Part shown: piece by piece, positions 35,285 through 44,826 of the stretch | How positions within the stretch are numbered: the stretch's first letter is position 1 | Layout of the letters: each line of letters begins with the position of its first letter | From: Pleodorina starrii | Lineage: Eukaryota > Chlorophyta > Chlorophyceae > Chlamydomonadales > Volvocaceae | Assembly (NCBI GenBank): GCA_030267565.1 | Contig: BRXU01000001.1 | Span: 6,448,001 to 6,512,000 of the forward strand | DNA length: 64,000 nucleotides | Reading direction: 5' to 3' | Translations under genes and position numbers: made by a program | Notes under the pieces: generated by a model | Seen by the model: the letters and a program-made list of their open reading frames with translations, nothing else | What the model was told of the DNA's origin: nothing | Database searches by the model: none

Positions 35285-38200
35285 ATGAAAATGCATTCCT
35301 TGCAAACAAAACTGCAAGGCCGCAGCGCCGCCTGCGGTGTTGCGGACTTGCATGCTCCATGCAGCCGTCAAGTGGTGCTGACGCCAGTTGCAGGGCGCGC
35401 TTCTGGTCGGCGGGCGTGCGAGGGCTTCCGCAGTGCCGCAGCCCTAAGCGGCGGCAGGGTGCGCACCGTGGTCGTGCGCGCGGCAGCTATTACTTCACCA
35501 TTTCCAAAGAAGGATGCTCGTCTGGTCCTGGAGAATGGCTCTGTGTGGCATGCGACGTCATTCGGCGCTAGCGGCACGGAGATTGGCGAGGTGGGTCGAC
35601 CATCAACGTGAACTAGGGTTGGCTTGCCTGGCAGAACGCGCTGTCCTATATTGCACTGTTGTTCTCTTAAAGTAATTGAGAGAGCAGCGGCTAATTGTGC
35701 CCACCTGACAGCGGTTCAGGCCGCCGATGAGCCTACAACGGTAGTCACCGACATGCCCTAGTCGGTGTCGGTCACGTTTTGTTCCGCCTTGCCCTGCAGG
35801 TGGTCTTTAACACCTCTCTGTCCGGCTATCAGGAGATTATGACGGACCCTTCCTACAAGGGCCAGTTTGTCGCTTTCACGTGCCCTCACATCGGCAACGT
35901 CGGGATCAACAACGGTAAGGCGTGAGGGCCGCTGCGCAAACAGAAGCTTATCCGTTATCGCAATTGATTGAATTACCCTTGCCGATGTCCTGGGTCGTGG
36001 CAATCGACTTACACAGAGGACGTGGAGTCGACCAAGTGCCACTTGGGCGCAATCATCGTGCGGGACCTGTCGATTACCGTGTCGAACTACCGCTCCAAGA
36101 TGACGCTGGACGCTTACTGCAAGAAGGAGAACGTGATTGGGCTGGCGAACCTTGACACCCGCGCGCTCACCAAGGTGCTGCGCGAGACGGGTTGCCTGGT
36201 GGGTGTCGTCACCACCGACGCCTCCAAGTCGGACGAGGAGCTGGTCAACATGGCAAAGTCGTGGACCATTGTGGGCAAGGACCTGCTGTCGGTCGTGTCG
36301 TGCACGGAGCCGTACGAGTGGGGCAAGGGAACCAGCGACGAGTGGGAGTTCAACGGCCGTGTCAAGCTGGCGAAGCAGCACGCGCCCTTCCACGTGAGTG
36401 AACACACGCATATCACGTGCACGCCCGCACGCACAGGCACGGCAGCTTTCATTGTTCTTCACGGCGTCACGTCGCGGGCGTCACGTCGCGGGCATCAGAG
36501 AAGGGGCTGGGGCTTGGGGGATTGGGATTGGGGTTCGGTGGAGTGGGGGTCTGGGTTTGGAAGAGAGAGGGCTGGACGGGAAACCGCCGAGCACTTCTAC
36601 CCAACAGGAAGCTGGCTCGCTGGTTCCGGTCAGTGGGACAAACCGCACCGAGTCAGCATTGCAGCCAGTCATGCATATCGCTATCGGGCCCCCAGTACCC
36701 CGCCACTCTCCGGACACAAACCCGACAGAGGAGGCCAGCCAGCTCGAAGAACCACACATACACACACGCGACGGCCTGTGCGTTTCAATCGGTGTCCGTA
36801 GAGCCGTACAGCATCGGATGAGCGTTCATCCGATGCTTCTGGTTGGCTGGCTCGAACGTCTCGCAAACCCGGGTATCCCCTCGGTTCCAAGCCGGGGTTT
36901 GCGGCGCATAGCTCGTTTGTTCGCGCCCGCCGCGCGAGCTCTCTCTTGAGGACCAGCGGCGGGTGAGAGCGTGAGGGGGCGTTGGTAGGACTGCTGGCTT
37001 CCCTGACGGCGGCGGGCAGTGCGCCAGGATGTGCCGCAGCAGGGTCCATACGGGGCAACTTGCTGCGCGCCTGCGAGCTCCGCATCCATACGATGCAGCG
37101 GCGGTGCCGCGCGGCGTTGGGGCACTGGGACCGTGCGGTTATGCCCGGGGGAGGGGGGAGGCTATGCAGTGGCTCTGTGGTTGGTAGCCGGTTGGCTGGT
37201 AACTGGGGCGACCGGGCAGCGAAATGCGTTGGCGCGCCATCTGCGGGCGACGCCATCAGCATCGGGATGGGGCGGTGTACTGGGTGGGCCTGCCGCGGTC
37301 TGAACTGGGTTTCATTCAAATGAGGGTGCTCGGCGGGGCCACGGGTTACGGGGTACGGGGGGTACAGAGGTGGGGGCTGCCGCGAAAGAGGACGCAGCGG
37401 GTGCTCGAAGGCTGTTGGGGACTAAAGCTTGCAGAACGCCCCGCTGCCTGTACACGCGAAGACAAGGCGCGCCCAGCCTCCGCAGGCCTTTCCGCCGTAG
37501 CCTGGGGCCGATGACAGCGTGAGGGAGCTGTGATGGACATGTCCTCGTCTCTCGTCCCGACGCGCTGCCGCCCGCTTGCACCTGCCTGCCCACGCAACTG
37601 CCAACACTAACCACCCGCCCGGCGGCTCCCCGCCCACCCACCTAACATCCACCCACATCGCCGCCTCCCGCCTGTGCCGCCCCTGCGCCGCCCTCCCTCG
37701 CCGCCACCCCCGCTCAGATCGTCGCCTACGACTTCGGCATCAAGACCAACATCCTGCGCCGCCTGGCCTCGTTCGGCTGCCGGATCACGGTGGTGCCCGC
37801 CACCTATCCCGCCAGCGAGGTGCTCAAGATGAACCCGGACGGAGTCTTCTTCAGCAACGGCCCGGTGAGGGGGCCGTTGAGTGGGAGCGAGGGGGGAGGA
37901 CGCGGAGGCGTTGCCGGGGTGTTTCGCCGGGACGTGGTCGTGGGATGGGTCGGGACCCTTTGCCTTGTTGGGGCGGCAGCCCGCCCGCACCGGTGTCCAA
38001 CACGGCCCTTCGGCCGCCCTGCTGACTCCCGCCCCGCCTCTCCTTCCGCCTTTAGGGTGATCCGTCGGCTGCCCCCTACGCCGTTGAGAACGCCAAGGCC
38101 ATCCTGGGCAAGAAGCCCGTGTTCGGCATCTGCATGGGGCACCAGGTGCGGCTGCGGGGCCTCTCGCTCTGTGTTTGTGTGTACAGGGAGAGTGGGGAGA

Positions 38201-39736
38201 TGGAGGAGGGGAATGGGGGTCTTGGCAGGTAGGGAATTAGCGAGGGTCTTGAGGGATGAGGTCAGGTCAGGTAATGACTCGAGCGCGATGCAGCGGGTAG
38301 GGCAACTGTCTGAAACCCCTCGCCAGCCAGCCAGCCAGCCAGCTTTGGGACTGCTGCCCATCCCGCGGTGTGTGACGCCGTGGAGCCGACCGGCTCACTC
38401 GGGCTCACTGAGGCTCACTCGGGCTCACGTCCTTCGAACCTCCTCGTTGATCGCATCCCTGGCGCTACTCCCCTGCCTCCGCGCTCTCAGCCAACGCCCC
38501 CTCAATGCGCCCTCCGGCACCCCAATGACCCTTTTTCATTCGCACTGCTGTCCTTGTAGGCGCGTCCTAGGCCTAGCCTTCGTTGCCCTGACCGCCCCAC
38601 CCCCTTTTCACATTTGCAGCCACGCATTGCACTCGCGGATCACCTGTTTTTACCCTCGTCTCCCCTTCTCGCCCGCCGTGCTGCGCAGGTGCTGGGCCAG
38701 GCGTTTGGCGGCAAGACGTTCAAGCTCAAATTCGGACACCACGGAGGCAACCACCCCATCCGCTACATGCCAACCGGTGCGTCACCCCCAACACCGCCGG
38801 GCGGGGCTTGGACTGGGACTGAGGACTGAGGGCTGGGCGGATGACTTCGGCTGGGGGACCACCTGCCGAGTGTTGCCGAACACGCCCTTCCTGGAAAGCG
38901 CCCGGGGAGGGGTTGACACGAGGAGCTGCCCGTTGGGAGGCCCCAATGAGACCCGCTGGGCTGGGCTCGCGGATAGTCGCGAAGTGCGGCGCGGGCGCCC
39001 TTGCAGCTACAAGCTGATGGGTGCAGCTGGCCTTCCTCTGGCTTCAGTTGTGGCTCAGAGGTGATCTGGCCCCGCGTGTGTCGTATTTGCCGTGCACAGG
39101 CCGTGTCGAGATCTCGGCCCAGAACCACAACTTTGCGGTGGACCCGGCGACGCTGCCGGCGGGTGTCGAGGTGACCCACGTCAACCTCAACGACGGGACG
39201 TGCGCAGGTGCGTGTGTGCGTGCGTGTGTGTGAGCGTGGAATCCAGTAGCCCCACCGGCGGACGGTGGCGGCTTGCCGAGCCTAGGTCGCCAAGTTGTGA
39301 GATGGGGTGATGTGCTGGCTTGCACAGCAGATGTGCAGGCACAGCAGATGTGCAGGCACAGCAGATGTGCAGGCACAGCAGATGTGCTGGCACAGCAGAT
39401 GTGCTGGCTTGCACAGCAGACACGCGCCAGGCTGCGGGAAGCCGGTTGCGGTCAAGTGGGTGTATATGGCAGGGCGCTGAGTGCGGATGTCTTGCTGGGC
39501 CGGGAGGTGGAGTCCCAAGGTCCTCAGGATGATGCGAATGAATCCGCTTCGCTGCCACTCCTTTCTTACCGGCTTGTCTGCCTCCCCCTCTCTGCGGTCT
39601 CGTGTGTTCAGGCATGGTGTACAAGGACAAGAAGGCCATGACCATCCAGTACCACCCCGAGGCCTCGCCAGGGCCACACGACGCGGACGTGTGCTTCGAG
39701 CAGTTCATCGACATGATGCGCGCGGAGCGGGTGTAA
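35285..39736 (+). CDS. carA: carbamoyl phosphate synthase small (glutaminase) subunit, plastid
   Basis: Eight exons: 35285-35590, 35800-35914, 36017-36393, 37718-37864, 38056-38145, 38689-38776, 39100-39207 and 39612-39736, giving 451 residues. This subunit hydrolyses glutamine and passes ammonia to the large subunit to make carbamoyl phosphate for arginine and pyrimidine synthesis. A basic Ala/Arg/Ser-rich N-terminus of about 75 residues looks like a chloroplast transit peptide. The CPS domain begins with [20 protein letters not shown] and [17 protein letters not shown]. The class I amidotransferase domain has [23 protein letters not shown], the nucleophile Cys 341 in FGICMGHQ, and His 425 and Glu 427 in [12 protein letters not shown]. 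Most family members have GICLGHQ, so Met is a mild change. Intron 3 (1324 bases) contains a hairpin and intron 7 a minisatellite. A TATA box lies upstream. Confidence 0.95.
36810..36837 (+). repeat. perfect 12-bp hairpin in CPS intron 3
   Basis: AGCATCGGATGA at 36810-36821 is followed after four bases by its exact complement at 36826-36837. The tight loop suggests a stable stem in RNA or cruciform DNA. No function is evident. Confidence 0.7.
39322..39419 (+). repeat. 17-bp minisatellite in CPS intron 7
   Basis: The unit GCACAGCAGATGTGCAG is repeated five times in tandem; the last two copies have T for A near the end. A partial copy, GCTTGCACAGCAG, follows. It lies wholly inside the last intron of the CPS small-subunit gene. 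Copies abut directly with no unique spacers, so it is not a CRISPR array. Confidence 0.9.
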
Positions 39737-40624
39737 GGGGGCGAACCTACCTTGGACGGCGGAGTGCGAGGCAGCTTGGCGGCTGGGCTTTGTTTGATCG
39801 GCATGGCTAGTTGGGCAGCTGCGTGTGATGAGGGGGTGCCGGGCGCGCGACGAAACGAGCGCCTGACCTTCGGCGGACAGGACACTTGCTGAAGCGCGCG
39901 CGCACTTTGCGGATTGTTGGCGGCACGATTGCTGCCTGCCGCGCTGGAGTGGATGGATGTGTGCGTCTGCGGATTTTTTTGCTCCCTGAGGATGGCGGCT
40001 GCGGGAGGTTTCATATGTGTGCTGGGGTCACCTCAACTTCTCGGGTCTTGTGGTGGAGACTTGTGGCCATGCGCTGGGTTTGCAACCCGCGGGGAAGGGG
40101 GGTGCAGGGGGGTGCCACATGAGCAATGTAAAGGACCCGAACGCGCCCGAGGGGTTTTCATCTCGTGCTGCTTGTGACTAGGAGAAGACATATTGCAGGC
40201 CCTAGCAACGGCGGGGGTGCGTTGGCAGCCGGTACTTGGGAGCCCTGGTGGTGCGACGGGTTGACCCATGGCAGCGGGTGACTGTGTATATTATGGTGTT
40301 GGACTTGTAGTATTGGCTGGAGCGCCGCGTTGAGGCGCAGGGAGTGGCCTGTGCGGGCGTTAGTCGTCTCTCACGTTTTTACCGCCATCATGAAGTGGCG
40401 TAGGATGTATGTTGATTACATCAACCAAGCCTTGTAACGGAGAGAGAAAATATGTCCTCGTTCGTTGCTTCGTACCAACCATATATCGGGCCCACAAACT
40501 GCCAAATGGGCAAGTCTTAACAGTCAAGTTCCCACATATAATATTCCTCGCCTGTAGTGACTGTTTGCAGCCGGTACACGAGCACCAACTTGTTCCACCT
40601 CGCACTAGTTTGGCACCGGGCAAA
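39737..40624. other. intergenic between CPS small subunit and PSRP6
   Basis: About 0.9 kb. A plus-strand TGTAA at 40127-40131 is the best polyadenylation signal for the CPS gene, about 390 bases after its stop. A second is at 40433-40437. The last 200 bases are AT-richer and probably hold the PSRP6 promoter. Confidence 0.5.
40127..40131 (+). terminator. candidate TGTAA polyadenylation signal (CPS small subunit)
   Basis: TGTAA about 390 bases after the CPS stop codon. The assignment is by motif and position only. Confidence 0.4.
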
Positions 40625-41099
40625 ATGTTCGCCCTCACTCAGGCCGCCACTCGCAACGTTGCTTGCAACGCTACTCAGCCCCGCCACAAGGGTGCCAAGC
40701 ACCACGCACGCTCGCGGCCGATTAAGGTACTCTACAGGCGGGCCTCTCGTTCCAGCATCTTGTGGTGTACTTCGCTCTGGGCTGTTTGTTGACAGGAAGT
40801 CTCTTAGCCTGTGCTGGAGCATTATGAGCTTTATTTTACATTTATAGTGCATGTTAGCGCTGGACTTCAGTGGCACACCTTCCAGCTTAGCTTTTTTCCA
40901 GCCGCTCGCGCAATTCCTTCTTTATTTGGCGCAAGCCGCGCAAACGCCCGCATCCACAGCTATTGCCTCGTACCTTTTGCCTTTCATATCACAGTACACG
41001 CCTGCGGACAAGCGCCACGGGCCGGCCAAGTATGAGACCCTGCCCACGCCGCCTCCTCAGTTCTCGGTGATCAGCAAGGGCGAGGCTAAGAGCCAGTAA
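40625..41099 (+). CDS. plastid-specific 50S ribosomal protein 6 (PSRP6/cL38)
   Basis: Two exons, 40625-40726 and 40995-41099, give 68 residues. The segment [14 protein letters not shown], joined to [20 protein letters not shown], matches the conserved core of plant PSRP6, which has the pattern AHHxKTRPRKTQPWDIKRxPTVYxPLPPLP. This small protein is part of the large subunit of the chloroplast ribosome in plants. The first 20 or so residues would be a very short transit peptide. A longer second exon starting at 40911 is also in phase, but it would insert a hydrophobic stretch absent from the family, so the later acceptor, with a good pyrimidine tract, was chosen. The whole protein is short compared with plant precursors of about 100 residues. 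Confidence 0.72.
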
Positions 41100-42610
41100 G
41101 CGGCTCAAAGACGCAGGTAATGTTGTCGAGCCGTGTGATCCGGTTGGGAAGGCAGAGCTGCTGGGATGGCTGCCTCCCACGGCTGGCACCGGGGCGAGTG
41201 GGTGGTCCAAGTTGGGCTTTGTACGGCCCCCGCACATCCCACCCGTAGCTGACCCATCTGTCACCCTCCCGTCCTCATCCGGAATATGGCTGTGCCAGTC
41301 AGCAACCAGGCATCACCCTGGCGTGTTCCCAAGGTCTCCCTCACATAAGCTGGTCGTGGTTGATTTACCACTTTCAACGTCTGTCTCTATGCCCCGCCGA
41401 TGCCCCACACCTGCTCTACTGCACTGATGTGTCTCAACGGGATGCTTTCAGGTCGTCCGGTGGCGCCAGCTAAGCGGCGGATTGCGGGGGCGGATGACCT
41501 ACTTCGGCGCGTGGGCCGTCGGCAAACAGCTGGCGGGACAGCACAGCCTTGGCGGCCGGGGCGTCTGCTCACTGCACCCGCTGGCAGCGGATGAAAGCGT
41601 TTGAACTTGTCCGTCTAAGGGTGGTTAGGGCCATGCCGCGTTAAGATGCTGGCGTCAGGGGCAAAGGCGGAGCCCGTTTTTGCTGGGCACTGAACGTGCC
41701 GGAGTGGGCCCTGTTGGCCGGTTTCTTGGTGACTTGTGCGTGTTTGCGCGAGCAGCAGCACGGGGTGGACAGCAGCACGGGGTGGACATTGGCAATGTGA
41801 CTGAGTAGGGTGTGTTGGTGGCACGAGTGTTCGCGTGGTTCGACAATGATCCATGATTTGGTGTGACGGGCTGTCCCGGATGCTGGTCGTCGGTCGTCAC
41901 TCGGTCGTGGAGCATTGCTTGCATGATCTGGTGCAGATGTGGCACATCGTGGCATGGCGCCCCGCAGCGGCCCGCCTCCGCGGCGCATGTTTTTGGAAAG
42001 GCCATGAGCCGTCGGAATGATTTTCGCGGGGCTCGGACGTGGGTCTGCTGTCGCCCTTGTGTTGAATTCTGGGACGTCGTGTAACTTATGGCAGAAAATG
42101 AGAGAGTTACAGTGTAGCTGCACTGCGTCGCTGGACTAGTCGTATCTACCCGGGGCTCTGCTACTGCCAAGCCACTATCGCGTTGATGTCTCCAATACGC
42201 CTGTACACAGGGCCTGTGGCCTTCAGCTGAAGTGCACCATCGCCAGGGGGCCCATGGCAGGTCTCTTATCGCGTGGCTGCGCACTCGCGCTCTATGTTAC
42301 AAAGGGCAACGCGCTGTGTGGGGCGAGGATGCGAAACAAAACTGTTTTCTGAATCAAAGAGGGCAATCCTGCGCCTTCACGTAATTAAAGGAACAAAGTC
42401 TGGACTTACCAACCTGAGCAACGCTAAACGCATCAGGCGGGTAATTCGTCAGCACAAGTTGGAGGTTGCCCGGGGCCACAAATGGCTGAAACGTTCCCGA
42501 CACACTCACTCCGGTCGCACATCTGGTTGACCACCAGGGGTTTCCTGTCCAAACGCTTACCCACTGTCACACCACTCCAATACACACACACAAATTCCCA
42601 CTAGCGGCTC

Positions 42611-42777
42611 CCTGGAGAATCTAAAAAGAATCTCGAAGATTGGATTTCCCACCTAAACCTTCGAGAATAGAACGCAAGGGCAGAGCGGTATCTGCGCACA
42701 CTGCTTCCCGGGACTCGGTATCTGGTGCCCGGCCGCATGTCCCCACCTTGCTAGCGCTCGCTCTGGGCTATAAAAGG
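42611..42777 (+). promoter_or_regulatory. orphan promoter: heat-shock-type elements plus TATA box
   Basis: CTTCGAGAATAGAAC at 42659-42673 fits three alternating nGAAn/nTTCn units of a heat-shock element. Further GAA and TTC blocks lie at 42615-42648. About 95 bases downstream is CTATAAAAGG (TATA at 42769-42776). This layout is typical of heat-inducible promoters. Downstream on the plus strand I see no gene, only the 3' region of the opposite-strand small gene. Confidence 0.5.
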
Positions 42778-42892
42778 AGCAACACTCCACAATAAAAGAA
42801 GTCAGCCCACCCCTGCGCCCAGCTCCGAATCAGCGCCTGTTCGCACTTGCGCTCTCGGCCGGCCGTCATGCGCAGCCGTGGAGACAGTGACG

Positions 42893-42933
42893 TGCGTGAA
42901 GGGCCGTCAACCGCTGCGTGAAGGGCCGTCAAC
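42893..42933 (+). repeat. 19-bp direct repeat
   Basis: TGCGTGAAGGGCCGTCAAC occurs at 42893-42911 and again at 42915-42933, separated by three bases. It lies downstream of the orphan TATA box. Confidence 0.8.
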
Positions 42934-43107
42934 TGAATGCATGCGCGCCGGTCATCCGTCTGTCCGGCAGCGCTGCCGATCATGCTACCGAACGCCAGAA
43001 CTGCAGCTTGTAACCAAACAGGCTGGGCCCGTGCTGCCGCCGCTCCATTACGCTCCGATCTGGTCCCGGGATTTTTTTCCATACTCCACTGGGTCCGGTT
43101 GGCAACT

Positions 43108-43980
43108 TTACCCCTGCAGGAAGTTGTCTACATCGCTTGTGACGGAGCTCAGCCGCGCCTCCGTCGTGATCTTGAGCCCGCCCCGAGACCACAGCGTGAT
43201 GAGCAGCTTGGCGTCGAAGGCAGTGGTGTGCGCGTTGGGGTTACAAAACACCTACGCACAAGGCACGGTAGGATTGAAGCTTTGCCATATCGCGTGCGGC
43301 AGAGACCCGGCCTCGCAGTGGCGCAGGGACTGTCAGGAGCACAGTATTTTACAGTGCAAACAGAGAACACAGGTGACTTAAGGGGCTGAATGGTGAGCAG
43401 CTGGGGGTTGTGGGCGCAGCTCAGGGCCGGCTGGGTCTGCGGAGGTACGAGGCACAGCAGCAGCCCGAGGGATGTGCTCGAGGTGGCTGCGTTGTAAGGA
43501 TCAGGGACCAAACCTCCGAAACCCACCTCCATGCCGACGTCCTGGTCCGCCTGGCGCCACTCCATCATGTCCCAGCGCTTGGGACGCTGGGCCTTCTGCT
43601 TCTCGGCGAACGTCTGGAACAGCTTCTGGAACGCCGCCTACGGGGGGATGGGTGACGGTCGGGAGCTGTAAAGCGGATGGTTCGTCGACGGCCCCCAGGA
43701 GGCCAATACACCGTGCTTGACTGCTTTGAGAGGGAAGCCCACTGCATCCTCCCGCGGAATGTATAGGCACGAAGCCCATGGCGCACGGGTCTCCATTCAT
43801 AGTGTCCAAAAGAAAGTGCACGGCGCCCCCTGTCCAGGAATCAATCTCCTCCCGAGAACAGCGTGTGCTGGTTTCGAAGGGTGCCCTCCGAAACACCAGA
43901 TGGGATGGGTGCGCGTCTTTTATCATGCAGGTACTCGCCTGCAACTGCTGCGCCTGTTCCATCGTGAAGGGCACGCTCAT
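43108..43980 (-). CDS. unrecognised small protein (98 residues)
   Basis: Three exons: 43980-43939, 43637-43527 and 43251-43108. I do not recognise the family. The protein starts MSVPFTMEQAQQLQ after GCCACCATGA, a good start context. It continues AAFQKLFQTFAEKQKAQRP, KRWDMMEWRQADQDVGME, VFCNPNAHTTAFDAKLLITL and ends SSVTSDVDNFLQG. It is mainly helical by eye, with no signal peptide or membrane segment. All three exons join in phase zero. The first intron needs a GC donor (CAG then GCGAGT), the second such intron in this window. The open, compositionally balanced exons and consistent phases argue for a real gene. It lies head to tail behind the large minus-strand gene, whose candidate polyadenylation signal is only about 54 bases upstream of this ATG. 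Confidence 0.68.
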
Positions 43981-44826
43981 GGTGGCGTCTCCAGCGTGGA
44001 GCAAGAGCGGTCGAGTAGCAATAGGTCCGCCTGTTACATCAGCCGCATGTACTATGTCGGTGGGCCGCCAAGCATGCGCTGATTAAGTTTTTCTATCGTC
44101 GCGAAGAGGGTTTCCAACGGCACCAACTCCTGCAAGTCAATTCGGCACTCCTTCCCGAAACCTACCAACTGCAGCTGCGCGCACTGTAACGTTTGAACGT
44201 GGTCCTGCGCGGTTGGCATTCGCCGTGCAGCGCTGCCGATGTAGACCGAGCATGTTGATACACTGTATCGCAACGATTTGCAATCAGATCTAAGGTGAAA
44301 TTACTCCTTCTACTGCCAAGCTGCAATTGGCATCTTAGACTGATCAGGAGGAGAAAAGCGAAGCACTTTTTGCATAGAAGATTTTGCTCGTCCAATCCTC
44401 TATCGTACAGTGTTGTCGATCGGTACAATACGCAAGGAGTCAACGTGATCTACCCTCTCTGTTTTTCCACGCTGTGGCATAAGAAGTTAAAACACAGTAT
44501 CCACGAAGCGCACGAAATCGAGCCACTGCACCACGCACTGCAAATGCGACCCTATAGGAGGGCGGTGCCCTCACCCTAGAATGGGCCCAGAAGCCCCCCA
44601 CACTGTAACATTAAAGAAAATGCAACCCCAACCACGCACACGATGAAAACAAAAACGCACCGTCCCATCGCACTCCCATCGCACATGCATTCCTTTCAGT
44701 CCAAGCACCCTATCAAGGTCGTCTCACACCGTCAATCTCATCCGTTTCCTCGTGCATCCCCGCCCCGCCACCAGCAAGCCCCACGCCGCCCAATACACCC
44801 CCACCAGCCCCCACACCCACATCCAG
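43981..44826. other. intergenic between two minus-strand genes
   Basis: About 0.85 kb. It should be mostly the 3' untranslated region of the large gene, with a minus-strand TGTAA at 44038-44034, and the short promoter of the small gene. The sequence at 44290-44500 is AT-rich. I see no gene in it. Confidence 0.5.

Larger units (their letters stand above)
41100..43107. other. convergent intergenic region with orphan promoter-like block
   Basis: About 2 kb between the ends of PSRP6 (plus strand) and the small minus-strand gene. A plus-strand TGTAA at 42080-42084 may end the PSRP6 transcript. A heat-shock-like element and a strong TATA box stand at 42611-42777, and a 19-base direct repeat at 42893-42933. 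No coding region that these would drive is recognisable. Confidence 0.5.

Noticed and set aside
37790..39064. Plus-strand open frame (424 residues) across CPS introns
   Set aside because: It reads through two introns of the CPS gene; the spliced model matches the family throughout.
39322..39419. Possible CRISPR array
   Set aside because: Units are directly adjacent with no unique spacers, inside an intron of a nuclear gene.
40851..41099. Longer second exon for PSRP6 giving a membrane-like segment
   Set aside because: In phase, but it would split the conserved PSRP6 core with a hydrophobic stretch; the acceptor at 40994 rejoins the core.
42273..42530. Plus-strand basic open frame (85 residues)
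   Set aside because: It has no recognisable domain and no convincing partner exons, and lies between convergent genes.
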